From assembly GCF_011189575.1 (NCBI RefSeq), contig NZ_PUJW01000003.1, positions 62,001 to 126,000 on the forward strand: 64,000 nt of DNA, given 5' to 3'. Positions 37,208-46,632 of the stretch are shown here, piece by piece. This DNA comes from Photorhabdus cinerea (GTDB taxonomy: Bacteria; Pseudomonadota; Gammaproteobacteria; Enterobacterales; Enterobacteriaceae). Within the stretch, counting starts at the first letter, position 1; each line of letters begins with the position of its first letter. A program made the position numbers and the translations under genes. The notes under the pieces were generated by a model, which was not told the origin of the DNA, did no database searches, and saw only the letters and a list, made by a program, of their open reading frames with translations.

Positions 37208-39487
37208 TTACAGTGGATGAGTTTGCGCTTCAACCGCTGCTAAAGCGACCATATTGACGATACGACGTACAGAAGCAATTGGCGTCAAAATGTGTACCGG
37301 TTTTGAAACTCCCATAAGGACCGGACCAACGGTAACTCCCTCAGAGCTGGTTACACGCAGCAAGTTATAACTGATACGGGCAGCTTCCATATTCGGCATA
37401 ATTAACAGATTCGCCGCACCTTTCAATGGGCTATCTGGCATGACGTCACGACGAATACTTTCAACCAACGCTGCATCACCGTGCATTTCACCATCAATTT
37501 CAAGTGAAGGTGACATCTTATTGACCAATGCCAATGTCTGACGCATTTTCTGCGCGGAAAGACAATCTGTAGAACCAAAGCTTGAATGAGAAAGCAACGC
37601 AACTTTGGGTTCAATACCAAAACGGCGAATGGTCTCTGCGGCCATGAGAGTAATCTCTGCCAGTTGTTCAGGCGTTGGATCATTATTGACATAGGTATCA
37701 GCGATAAAAGTATTACCACTTGGCAACATCAATGCGTTCATTGCGCCCGCAGTATGGACCCCCTCCCGGAAGCCAAATACGTCTCTCATCACATCATAGT
37801 GTTCACTGTAACTGCCAACGGTACCACAAATCAGACCATCAGCCTCACCGCGCAACACCATAATTGCCCCAATCAGGGTTGGATTACCAATAACGGCTCG
37901 GCGTGCTTGTTCAGGAGAAATACCACGGCGTTTCATAATGTTATGATATTCTTGCCAATACTCTTTAAAGCGTGGATCATTCTCATTATTGACGACTTCA
38001 AAATCTTTACCCGCTTCGATATGCAGCCCTAATTTCTGGATACGCTTTTCGATAACACTTGGACGACCAATCAAGATCGGATAAGCCAGCCCAAGAGAAA
38101 TCAGCTCCTGAGTTGCATGCAGTACCCGAACTTCTTCCCCTTCGGCCAGAACAATGCGTTTTTTCGCTTTCTTCGCCTGAGAGAAAATAGGCTTCATAAA
38201 CAAGTTCGTTTTATAGACAAACTCATTCAGTTTCTCTATGTATGCACTAAAGTCTTTAATCGGACGGGTTGCTACTCCAGAATCCATGGCCGCTTTAGCC
38301 ACTGCCGGGGCAATTTTAACAATCAGACGCGGATCAAATGGTTTGGGAATAATATACTCTGGGCCAAAAAACAGATCCTGATCATTATATGCAGAAGCTA
38401 CTTCTTCACTCTGTTCTGCTAGTGCCAAATCAGCAATAGCGTGGACGCAGGCAAGTTTCATCTTTTCGTTGATAGTTGTTGCCCCAACATCTAACGCACC
38501 ACGGAAAATGAATGGAAAACAGAGAACGTTATTAACCTGATTTGGATAATCAGAACGACCCGTACAAATAATTGCATCAGGGCGAACTTGTTTAGCCAAT
38601 GGTGGCAAAATTTCTGGTTCAGGGTTTGCTAGCGCCATGATGAGAGGATCTTTTGCCATGGTTTTCACCATATCCTGAGTTAGCACACCAGGACCGGAAC
38701 ATCCCAGAAAAATATCTGCCCCAGGGATAACATCAGCTAGTGTACGACTGCCATTGTCTTCAATAGCATAGGCGGCTTTAGTTCCTTCCATATTTTCATC
38801 ACGACCACGATAAATAACCCCTTTAGAGTCGCATACCACGATGTTTTCGCGTTTCAGCCCAAGCGCAACCAGTAAATTCATACAGGCAATCGATGCAGCA
38901 CCAGCACCAGAAACAACCAGACGAACTGCTGAAATCTCTTTTTTCATAATCCGCAAACCATTCAGAACGGCAGCAGTACAAATAATTGCCGTGCCATGCT
39001 GATCATCATGGAATACTGGAATATTCATTTTCTCTCGGAGTTTTTGTTCAATATAAAAACATTCCGGTGCTTTGATATCTTCGAGGTTAATTCCCCCAAA
39101 AGTCGGCTCCAATGCCGCAATGATGTCAATCAATTTATCAGGATCAGACTCATCTACTTCGATATCAAATACATCAATCCCTGAGAATTTTTTGAACAGT
39201 ACACCTTTTCCTTCCATCACTGGCTTACCTGCCAGTGCACCAATATTCCCTAACCCTAAGACTGCACTACCGTTAGAAATCACCGCAACAAGATTGCCGC
39301 GCGCAGTATATTTGTAAGCCGCTAATGGATCTTCTGCAATTTCCAGACAAGGCGCAGCAACACCTGGTGAATAAGCTAAGGCCAAATCGCGCTGAGTTGT
39401 CAGAGGCTTGGTTGGAGTAACCATGATTTTTCCTGGTTGTGGAAACTGGTGAAAATCCAATGCACTCTGCTTTAATTTTTCGTCCAT
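37208..39487 (-). CDS. maeB: NADP-dependent malic enzyme MaeB
   Basis: 759 residues (same as E. coli). Decarboxylates malate to pyruvate with NADP. N-terminal malic enzyme domains (LALAYSPGVAAPC, EDIKAPECFYIEQKL, FHDDQHGTAII, nucleotide motif VVSGAGAASIACMNLL) are fused to a C-terminal phosphotransacetylase-like regulatory domain (about 430-759, including RGEADGLICGTVG and EGVTVGPVLMG). The start at 39487 (MDEKLKQSALDFHQFP) has AAAGGA upstream. Monocistronic. Confidence 0.96.
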   Translation of the reverse strand: MDEKLKQSALDFHQFPQPGKIMVTPTKPLTTQRDLALAYSPGVAAPCLEIAEDPLAAYKYTARGNLVAVISNGSAVLGLGNIGALAGKPVMEGKGVLFKKFSGIDVFDIEVDESDPDKLIDIIAALEPTFGGINLEDIKAPECFYIEQKLREKMNIPVFHDDQHGTAIICTAAVLNGLRIMKKEISAVRLVVSGAGAASIACMNLLVALGLKRENIVVCDSKGVIYRGRDENMEGTKAAYAIEDNGSRTLADVIPGADIFLGCSGPGVLTQDMVKTMAKDPLIMALANPEPEILPPLAKQVRPDAIICTGRSDYPNQVNNVLCFPFIFRGALDVGATTINEKMKLACVHAIADLALAEQSEEVASAYNDQDLFFGPEYIIPKPFDPRLIVKIAPAVAKAAMDSGVATRPIKDFSAYIEKLNEFVYKTNLFMKPIFSQAKKAKKRIVLAEGEEVRVLHATQELISLGLAYPILIGRPSVIEKRIQKLGLHIEAGKDFEVVNNENDPRFKEYWQEYHNIMKRRGISPEQARRAVIGNPTLIGAIMVLRGEADGLICGTVGSYSEHYDVMRDVFGFREGVHTAGAMNALMLPSGNTFIADTYVNNDPTPEQLAEITLMAAETIRRFGIEPKVALLSHSSFGSTDCLSAQKMRQTLALVNKMSPSLEIDGEMHGDAALVESIRRDVMPDSPLKGAANLLIMPNMEAARISYNLLRVTSSEGVTVGPVLMGVSKPVHILTPIASVRRIVNMVALAAVEAQTHPL

Positions 39488-40074
39488 CGTCGGGTCCTTT
39501 ATATACATTATCTGGAGTAAGAACAGAACCAGTATAATGGGTATGGTGTGTTAAATCATAACTTTGACAGTATTTTACCAATAAATTAGCACTTTTCTGC
39601 TCAAAAAAAACACAGGTAAATTTATCCATCAATGTCACATGCTGAGTATGGAGAATATAAACACAGAAACATTATTGTTTGCATAATATCATTAGAATTA
39701 TAATAACACTGATAATTATAACCCATAAAAACCCTCAATATAAATTCAATTAAAATAAATTTTATAAAAGAAAACAAATTTAATAATTAAATTTATAACA
39801 AATTGATTTACAATATTATTTTCCATAGCAAAGTTATATGTTTTTTGTAAAAATTACTCATCTTCTTCTTTTACTTATCAAACTAATTTGCGCTATTTAT
39901 CTTTTTATATCAGGATGTGTTTTCTGGACTTACAGAGATATCAACTTTGTAATTCAATCGGTTTTTATAAAATTTTTTTATAGTAATTTAATTTAGGGCA
40001 GACTCATTCATTACTGCCTTTTAATCGAATTAAAAGTCTGCATTTCGTGGCTTTATCTATAAGGGAGAAGGACA
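39488..40074. other. maeB-narP divergent intergenic region
   Basis: A 587 bp, very AT-rich region without a credible ORF. It must hold the maeB and narP promoters. I saw no clear operator or RNA gene. Confidence 0.4.
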
Positions 40075-40710
40075 ATGTATAACCATTCAGTGATGATAGT
40101 TGATGACCACCCTCTCATTCGCCATGGCCTGAAACAGATTGTAGAGCTTGACCGTGCGCTTACCGTCACTGCGGAAGCTGACAACGGTGAAGAAGCAATA
40201 AACATTGCGTGCAAGCTCAAACCTGATGTCATTATGATAGACCTTAATATGAATGGTCTTTCAGGCGTGGACACAATTAAATCTATTCGTAGGAAAGGAA
40301 TCAACTCTTATGTGCTGGTATTATCCGTTTCAGATGACCGAAACGATGTTTACGCAGCCATTGACGCTGGCGCCAATGGCTATTTACTTAAAGACAGCGA
40401 TTTAGATTCGCTGTTAAGTAGTATTCGCCATGCAGCCCGTGGACAAACTGTATTTAGTGAAAAAATATATCAACATCTGGCTAACCGCCATAAACACGTT
40501 GATCCTTTATCTGAATTGACCAAACGTGAGTTAGATGTATTAAAAGAAGTTTCCAGTGGCATGACCAATAAGGAAGTTGCTGATGTACTCTTTATTTCTG
40601 AAGAAACAGTAAAAGTACATATCAGAAACTTGTTAAAAAAACTGAACGTACGTTCCCGTTTAGCAGCAACAATTATGTATCTGCAACATAGGAAAAATGG
40701 GATAGCTTAA
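40075..40710 (+). CDS. narP: NarL/FixJ-type response regulator NarP
   Basis: 211 residues. Receiver domain with acidic pocket MIVDDH, phospho-acceptor Asp in MIDLNMNG, and Lys in GYLLKDSD; LuxR-type HTH (about 145-205: LTKRELDVLKEVSSGMTNKEVAD, SEETVKVHIRNLLKKLNVRSR). The sequence follows E. coli NarP throughout, the nitrate/nitrite regulator paired with NarQ/NarX. No histidine kinase gene is adjacent. AAGGGAGAAGG precedes the start. Confidence 0.85.
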   Translation: MYNHSVMIVDDHPLIRHGLKQIVELDRALTVTAEADNGEEAINIACKLKPDVIMIDLNMNGLSGVDTIKSIRRKGINSYVLVLSVSDDRNDVYAAIDAGANGYLLKDSDLDSLLSSIRHAARGQTVFSEKIYQHLANRHKHVDPLSELTKRELDVLKEVSSGMTNKEVADVLFISEETVKVHIRNLLKKLNVRSRLAATIMYLQHRKNGIA

Positions 40711-40907
40711 TATTTTTATCTGAGCCGCTCTCTTAGGTTTATAACCGGGGACCGGCTCTTGCGGTTAATTGTGCAACAAAATAGCCTCCACAAGACAAAC
40801 TGCGCCCTTCTTTCTCAGATAATAAAAATCAGGATACCGTCTAGATAAAACTGGCATTTTCCAGCATTATGTTTAGGTATTTAGACTTTTTAGGGATCTC
40901 TTATATT

Positions 40908-41291
40908 ATGTCGGATAAACCTTCTCAATCTATTTTTACTCTCTACGGGATAAAAAACTGCGACACCATAAAAAAAGCCCGTCATTGGCTGGAAGAACAG
41001 AAAATCGCTTACCTGTTTCATGATTATCGTGTAGATGGATTAAATGAAGTACTTTTACAATCGTTTATTGACAAACTTGGCTGGGAATCACTGATTAATA
41101 CCCGTGGCACAACCTGGCGTAAACTGACTGACCAACAGAGAGCAACAATCAATAATGCTGATGCAGCAAAAGTATTAATGTTAGAACAGCCCGCTATTAT
41201 CAAGCGTCCATTATTAGTTTCTGCTAAAGGTAACTGTCTGTTAGGTTATAAAGCAGATGAATATCAGCAATTTTTTGCTGAGGTGCTCTAA
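40908..41291 (+). CDS. yffB: ArsC/Spx-family protein YffB
   Basis: 127-residue thioredoxin-fold protein, orthologue of E. coli YffB: LYGIKNCDTIKKARHWLE, FHDYRVDGL, NTRGTTWRKL and PAIIKRPLL are conserved. YffB resembles arsenate reductase but probably uses glutathione as a thiol reductase; substrate unknown. ATG 40908 has AGGGAT upstream. It sits 1 bp before dapE, as in E. coli. Confidence 0.92.
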   Translation: MSDKPSQSIFTLYGIKNCDTIKKARHWLEEQKIAYLFHDYRVDGLNEVLLQSFIDKLGWESLINTRGTTWRKLTDQQRATINNADAAKVLMLEQPAIIKRPLLVSAKGNCLLGYKADEYQQFFAEVL

Positions 41292-41292
41292 G

Positions 41293-42420
41293 ATGACTTG
41301 TCCTGTAATTGAACTTGCACAACAACTCATCAGGCAACCATCTGTCAGTCCAGACGATAAAGGTTGTCAGGATATTATGATCACCCGTCTGCAAGCGATT
41401 GGCTTCACCGTTGAACAGATGCCTTTCGGCGATACAAGCAATTTCTGGGCTTATCGTGGTACTGGTTCAACGCTGGCCTTTGCAGGACACACCGATGTTG
41501 TTCCTGCGGGTGACGAATCTCAATGGGAACATCCACCTTTTGAGCCGACCATTCGTAATGGCATGCTATATGGCCGGGGTGCAGCGGATATGAAAGGTTC
41601 GCTGGCCGCCATGGTTGTCGCCGCCGAACGCTTTGTTACCAGTCACCCTAATCACAATGGTCGCCTGGCTTTTCTTATTACCTCAGACGAAGAAGCGAAA
41701 GCCACCGATGGTACAGTTAAAGTGGTTGAAGCATTGATGTCCCGCAATGAACAACTAGATTATTGTCTGATTGGTGAACCCTCTAGCCAATATCACCTCG
41801 GTGATATGGTGAAAAATGGCCGTCGGGGTTCCCTTACAGCCAATTTGACTGTCCATGGCATTCAGGGCCATGTTGCTTATCCACATTTAGCTGATAACCC
41901 GATTCACCGGGCTCTCCCTGCCTTACAAGAATTGGTCAGTACACACTGGGATGAAGGAAATGAATTTTTCCCAGCGACCAGTATGCAAATTGCCAATATT
42001 CATGCCGGAACAGGCAGCCATAACGTGATCCCTGGGAGTTTACAGGTTCAATTCAACTTCCGCTTCAGTACAGAACTCACCGATAGCCAAATCCGTGAAC
42101 GGGTTGAAACCATCCTGAAAAACCACGACCTGGATTACACCATTGAGTGGATATTACCAGGAGAGCCTTTCCTGACCGCCAAAGGCGAGTTAGTCAATGC
42201 AGTCGTACAAGCAATAGACCATTACTGTGGCTATAAACCTGAACTATCCACCAGCGGCGGTACATCAGACGGGCGGTTTATTGCCAAGATGGGCGCTCAG
42301 GTTGTCGAATTGGGGCCATTAAACGCAACAATTCATAAAGTTAATGAGTCTGTCAGTGCCGCAGATCTGCAACAACTTAGCCGGATTTACCAGCGTGTTA
42401 TGGAGCAGCTAATCCAGTGA
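41293..42420 (+). CDS. dapE: Succinyl-diaminopimelate desuccinylase
   Basis: 375 residues, same as E. coli. Di-zinc M20 hydrolase of lysine/diaminopimelate synthesis. Metal ligands and catalytic residues lie in LAFAGHTDVVPAGD, GRGAADMKGSLAA, TSDEEAKATDGT, and C-terminal LNATIHKVNE. One base separates the yffB stop from its ATG, so the two are translationally linked. Its stop overlaps the next start by 4 bp. Confidence 0.96.
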   Translation: MTCPVIELAQQLIRQPSVSPDDKGCQDIMITRLQAIGFTVEQMPFGDTSNFWAYRGTGSTLAFAGHTDVVPAGDESQWEHPPFEPTIRNGMLYGRGAADMKGSLAAMVVAAERFVTSHPNHNGRLAFLITSDEEAKATDGTVKVVEALMSRNEQLDYCLIGEPSSQYHLGDMVKNGRRGSLTANLTVHGIQGHVAYPHLADNPIHRALPALQELVSTHWDEGNEFFPATSMQIANIHAGTGSHNVIPGSLQVQFNFRFSTELTDSQIRERVETILKNHDLDYTIEWILPGEPFLTAKGELVNAVVQAIDHYCGYKPELSTSGGTSDGRFIAKMGAQVVELGPLNATIHKVNESVSAADLQQLSRIYQRVMEQLIQ

Positions 42421-43103
42421 CAACAGAAAATATGTTAACCGGCCTGACTACCGATCATCTGGTTTCGCTCTCTGACAACCATCAGTTACAACCAGAAGCA
42501 GCAAAAGCTTTTTTATCCATGCAGCAGGCCGCAGCAAGCGCAGGATTTAATTTGCAACCTGCCAGCACTTTCCGCGATTTCCAGCGCCAACAGACTATCT
42601 GGAATGGCAAATTCCGGGGCAAACGCCCTGTATTGGATGAAAATAGCCAACCAATGGATATTACCCAGTTAACCGAAGGTGAACTCTGTAAGGCTATTCT
42701 TCGCTGGTCTGCCTTGCCCGGTGCCAGCCGTCATCATTGGGGAACAGAGCTGGATATTTATGACCCAACCATGCTGCCAGAAAACCAAAAATTACAACTG
42801 GAACCCTGGGAATATGAAAAAGACGGTTACTTTGAACCATTAACTCACTGGTTAACAGAGAATATGGCCCATTTTGGCTTTTATCGCCCTTTTGTCGGTA
42901 ACAGTGGTATCGCTTATGAGCCATGGCATATCAGCTACCGGCCACTATCTGAACAATTGGAGAAATTGCTAACTGAACAGATTTTACTGGATGTCTGGCA
43001 ACAGCATGATATCGCAGGGATCGACTGGTTATCTGTTAATCTACCTTATCTATTTGAAAACTACCTCCGTATTCCACAGGAGACAACCCGATGCAATGGT
43101 TAG
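42417..43103 (+). CDS. M15 family D-alanyl-D-alanine carboxypeptidase-like protein
   Basis: 228 residues, GTG start within the dapE stop (GTGA). Zinc-site motifs of the VanY/LdcB family are clear: SRHHWGTELDIYDP (H-x6-D) and YEPWHISYRP (E-x2-H). There is no obvious signal peptide, which is unusual for a cell-wall peptidase. Its coupling to dapE, which makes the diaminopimelate precursor, suggests a peptidoglycan-linked role. Substrate is inferred. Confidence 0.85.
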   Translation: MTTENMLTGLTTDHLVSLSDNHQLQPEAAKAFLSMQQAAASAGFNLQPASTFRDFQRQQTIWNGKFRGKRPVLDENSQPMDITQLTEGELCKAILRWSALPGASRHHWGTELDIYDPTMLPENQKLQLEPWEYEKDGYFEPLTHWLTENMAHFGFYRPFVGNSGIAYEPWHISYRPLSEQLEKLLTEQILLDVWQQHDIAGIDWLSVNLPYLFENYLRIPQETTRCNG

Positions 43104-43279
43104 CTGATTACTGGTGGATTATTTTAGTTTTACTGGTTGGCGTTCTTCTCAATGCCATTAAAGAGTTACGCCGTTTGGATGTCAAAAAATTTCTGGATAA
43201 TAAACCGGAACTCCCCCCTCATAGAAATCTTAATGACAAATGGGATGATGAAGACGATTGGCCTCAGAAAAAACAGTAG
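43091..43279 (+). CDS. ypfN: YpfN (UPF0370) small membrane protein
   Basis: 62 residues with one N-terminal transmembrane helix (WLADYWWIILVLLVGVLLNAIKEL) and an acidic C-terminal tail with WDDEDDWP, as in E. coli YpfN. It overlaps the preceding gene by 13 bp and, tail to tail, the tmcA end by 50 bp. Function unknown. Confidence 0.9.
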   Translation: MQWLADYWWIILVLLVGVLLNAIKELRRLDVKKFLDNKPELPPHRNLNDKWDDEDDWPQKKQ

Positions 43280-45278
43280 TCCACTCTTGCCAGTACATAG
43301 CAAGTTTTTTGTCGAGGTTTACCAACGCCTGCGTGGTTTCTTGCCGCCAACGTAATGTTAATGCCTTATACCCGCTTAACTTTAACTCAGTGACACACTG
43401 TTCAATACTCATTTCCCGCTGGAGATGATTTCTCAGTGCTATCAGCGGCAAATCACAATTCAGTAACAATCGTTGTAAAGCTGGCAATGAAGCAGACAAT
43501 GGCCGGTGAGCAAATGCAAAACCTGCAAGCTCCTGCCAGTCATTTTGATTGAGACATTGATCAGCTTGATAATCAACAGGCAAGCGGAATCCAATCTGTG
43601 ATCCCAGCCAATGTGCATCACGAGCCAACTGTTTTTGTGCCTGAACACAAAGTGCAATCCCTTGTTGACTCAGTGGAAAAATTGCCATTGCGGTATAACA
43701 ACCGCTACTGGCTTCCTGATGGGTACCCATCCGTACCAGTTGGAAACCACACTTTTGCCATAACGCCCAAAGCTCAGCGGTATAACCAAAGCTAACAGAA
43801 ATAAAATCCATTCCCTGCGCTTCTGCCCTTTCTCGTTGAAATGCAATCATTCCCTGAGCAATACCCTGTCTGCGACGATTAACCTGCACTGCAACTCTGC
43901 TAATTCGCAGGGATTTTAGAATCGCCGCCTGGGGTAAACCACTATGGGCAGCTAACGATTGAGCAACCAAATTTCCTCTTGGACGACGCCTTCCCGCCCA
44001 TACTTCATGTGCCAGTTCAGACGATAATCCACCTTCTTCAACCATCCACAAAGCACCGATCAAGGCATTATTTCCAAGAGCCGCAACAAATTGCATACCT
44101 TTAGCATCAAGTAAACGCCGCAAATCCAAAGGTGACGTTTTGTAGTGAGCGCTGGTTAATATGCCGTAAAACTGTTTCAGCAATTCAGACTGTTTAATCC
44201 ATTGTTGCTGATGATAGACATGATAACGGATCGCCTTATCAGAATCGTTGACAGGAATTGCATCCTTAAACAATAAAGCGTTTTCCAACCAGTTTTCCAG
44301 TGGATCATTTTCAGCCCAACGTACAGGTGCTGTCAGGCTCAGAATATGACTATCAGGAATCCCAACACAAAATTTAAGTAAAAATCCGCGCCCTGTACCT
44401 TCATATCCCTGCACGGTTGTGGTCAACAATATTCGGGGAAAATAACTGATCAACTCAGCTAACTGAGGCATTGGAATAGCAGCGGCTTCGTCGATAAGCA
44501 ACCAATCAATATCCGATACGCTATTTTGTCTACAATATTTCAGCAAATTATCTACTGCCCAGAATTGACCCTTTTCCCCTGAATAGCACCTGATAACTTC
44601 GGTTGTTGCTTTTGCCGGTGCTGTCAACCAGCAATTTCCTTGCCATTGCTGCATTAACATACCTGCAAGCGTCGATTTCCCTCGCCCTCTAGAAGCAGTA
44701 ATTACCCATACCCCCTGATTTGCCTGCAAAAATTGCGCCAAAATGGCATTCTGGCTGTCCGTTGGTTTGCCATCAGGCAATTGCCATTCTCTATATTGCG
44801 GAAATTTAGGGATGTAAAAGGGATCATTTTGCTGCCATAACAACACTTGAGGATCGCTAACAATTTGCCGTTGAATATGCTGAATAAAGTTCGGAGTTGG
44901 AATAACACCTGATTGTTCATTCCAGCGAATACTGTCACGGTCTGGTTGATAATCCCATTGATACCAAGATGGAACCATCATCACCAACCAGCTCCCTGCC
45001 TTCAACGTACCAGCTAGTATCGCTAGTGCTTCCGCATTAAAACCTTCAGTAGCATCAAACACTCCGTGCAGATATTCCTGCCCCAATAATCCAGCTGCTT
45101 TTTCAGGCAACACAGCGTTCTCTTTACGATAAGAGATCCATAACCAATCACCGGTAAATCTCTGCTGTAACTCATTAGCCTGTTGGTAGCACCAATTATG
45201 ATCTCCACTCAGCACCAGCAAACGACGTAATCCTTGCTGCTGCATTCCCACCTGGATCGTACTTAATTCTGGAAACAT
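43230..45278 (-). CDS. tmcA: tRNA(Met) cytidine acetyltransferase TmcA
   Basis: 682 residues. Forms N4-acetylcytidine at the wobble position of elongator tRNA-Met, using acetyl-CoA and ATP. N-terminal DUF1726 domain, an RNA-helicase module (Walker A TASRGRGKSTLAG, Walker B LLIDEAAAIPMP) and a GNAT domain (acetyl-CoA loop VQVNRRRQGIAQGM). Convergent with ypfN, with coding overlap of 50 bp at the 3' ends. Starts 5 bp after the yeaL-like stop codon. Confidence 0.95.
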   Translation of the reverse strand: MFPELSTIQVGMQQQGLRRLLVLSGDHNWCYQQANELQQRFTGDWLWISYRKENAVLPEKAAGLLGQEYLHGVFDATEGFNAEALAILAGTLKAGSWLVMMVPSWYQWDYQPDRDSIRWNEQSGVIPTPNFIQHIQRQIVSDPQVLLWQQNDPFYIPKFPQYREWQLPDGKPTDSQNAILAQFLQANQGVWVITASRGRGKSTLAGMLMQQWQGNCWLTAPAKATTEVIRCYSGEKGQFWAVDNLLKYCRQNSVSDIDWLLIDEAAAIPMPQLAELISYFPRILLTTTVQGYEGTGRGFLLKFCVGIPDSHILSLTAPVRWAENDPLENWLENALLFKDAIPVNDSDKAIRYHVYHQQQWIKQSELLKQFYGILTSAHYKTSPLDLRRLLDAKGMQFVAALGNNALIGALWMVEEGGLSSELAHEVWAGRRRPRGNLVAQSLAAHSGLPQAAILKSLRISRVAVQVNRRRQGIAQGMIAFQRERAEAQGMDFISVSFGYTAELWALWQKCGFQLVRMGTHQEASSGCYTAMAIFPLSQQGIALCVQAQKQLARDAHWLGSQIGFRLPVDYQADQCLNQNDWQELAGFAFAHRPLSASLPALQRLLLNCDLPLIALRNHLQREMSIEQCVTELKLSGYKALTLRWRQETTQALVNLDKKLAMYWQEWTTVFSEANRLHHPICH

Positions 45279-45283
45279 AACTA

Positions 45284-45736
45284 TTACGATTTACCAATCA
45301 GCAATGACAAAATCCCCGCAGCAATCAGCGGCCCGACTGGAACACCTTTAAACATGGCAACACCCAGCACTGTTCCCACTAGCAAACCAGCGACAGTCGA
45401 TGGTTGATTAGACATCAGGGAAACACCGCGACTACCCAGCCATGAGACTAAGATACCTATCACTATTGCCAACAACGATTTCCAATTCATAAATGAGTTG
45501 AGGACCGCTTGTACAGTGATTTTTCCACTGGCAATAGGCGCCATCACTCCCACAGTCAAAATAAGCACACCAATAGTCAGCCCATATTTTTCTACCCACG
45601 GGAAGAACTGATTCAATGGCGTTATGCGAATAACTAGCAGGAACAACATTGCAAGAGTGACGGTCATGTTGTGGCTGATGATACCCAGTGCTGCCAGCAC
45701 CAACAGTACGAGTAATGTAGGATCGATATGGCTCAT
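45284..45736 (-). CDS. yeaL: YeaL-type (DUF441) inner-membrane protein
   Basis: 150 residues with four or five hydrophobic segments; family stretches are LVLAALGIISHN, GLTIGVLILTVGVMAPIASGKI, WLGSRGVSLMSNQP and LLVGTVLGVAMFKGVPVGPLIAAG. Function unknown. Probably co-transcribed with tmcA, 5 bp apart. Confidence 0.88.
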   Translation of the reverse strand: MSHIDPTLLVLLVLAALGIISHNMTVTLAMLFLLVIRITPLNQFFPWVEKYGLTIGVLILTVGVMAPIASGKITVQAVLNSFMNWKSLLAIVIGILVSWLGSRGVSLMSNQPSTVAGLLVGTVLGVAMFKGVPVGPLIAAGILSLLIGKS

Positions 45737-46019
45737 AGACGTTAATACCCTGCTACCTAAACTCGATTAGGCCAGGGCGATTTTTCCTTGTATTACATTA
45801 CAAAACGAATTTTTACTTACTAATATTAGTAAATGCTTCTAAATAATTAACTGATCAATGTTACACAACCATCAACGACAATATCCTGTAGCATTATAAG
45901 ATTTACCATTCGGAAGATAAAAAGAGTACGATATGCGAAATTTCATCAACATTTGCAATCTTACCGAGAGTAATCCCTAACTTATATCATATCGCTCAGG
46001 ATACCCGGTAATCGTATTT
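45737..46019. other. Non-coding start of the accessory region
   Basis: 283 bp AT-rich DNA upstream of yeaL, before the fragment described next. Holds the yeaL promoter; otherwise I see nothing. Confidence 0.4.
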
Positions 46020-46385
46020 TTTTTCATCATCTGTTTTCCACCTGAATGCTGCATATGAGTATCCGTCGAATCAGACGACACGCCATTATAGCTACTTTTC
46101 CTGAAAGCAACAGTTGCTGAGAACAAACAATTTCTACCCTTGTCGGATCGTTAATATCGAGTTTTATATATTCATATAGCATCAATAATTTCAAAATGAT
46201 CCGTAAACTTGTATTATGACCAAATAAAGCATTAATAGGCACTGCACCCATTTTCAGCAATACAAAAAATGCAATATAAAATTCAGCCATATTGGACAAT
46301 TGTATTATTACAGAATAATCTTTTTTATACCTGCGAAAATCAAATTCACAGTTAACGAGGAAGATTGTTGTTCAATATGTCAGTT
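46020..46385 (-). pseudogene. Decayed fragment of a 2,3-dihydroxybenzoate-AMP ligase (EntE/DhbE type)
   Basis: On the minus strand an open stretch reads L-I-F-A-G-I-K-K-D-Y-S-V-I-I-Q-L-S-N-M-A-E-F, then YIAFFVLLKMGAVPINALFGHN. This follows EntE/DhbE-type adenylate ligases around their Q-L-x-N-x-A-E-F/L-Y-x-x-F-F-A-L-L-K-x-G segment. After about 65 residues similarity breaks. About 60 residues later another frame shows Q-H-S-G-G, like the family motif Q-L-S-G-G. Both ends and the catalytic core are missing, so it is non-functional. It lies just upstream of the radical SAM/NRPS cluster. Confidence 0.65.
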
Positions 46386-46439
46386 AAAGGCTTGCCAAGC
46401 TAATAATCTTTAGTAGCTCACGAATTATTCTCACTTACT

Positions 46440-46632
46440 TTATCCTCTATAAGGAATATTTCTACCCCCTATTTTGTGAGCAGCCTCTAAATAAGCATAT
46501 TTTTAACAAGTCATACTTAGCCTAAACACTCAAAATACGAATTTAATTAACCAATACATTGCAAAATGAATTCATACTGCTAATTGCGAATAGTGAATAT
46601 CGCCTGACCATTAATCTAACCGGAGGTAAATT
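46440..46632 (+). repeat. Duplicated upstream region, copy A
   Basis: This ~190 bp leader of the radical SAM gene is repeated with substitutions at 48819-49006. Shared blocks are TATTTTGTGAGCAG, AACAAG..AT, TTAGCCTAAACAC, CAAAATA, and a GGAGG-type ribosome-binding site. It must include the promoter of the cluster. Confidence 0.85.
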
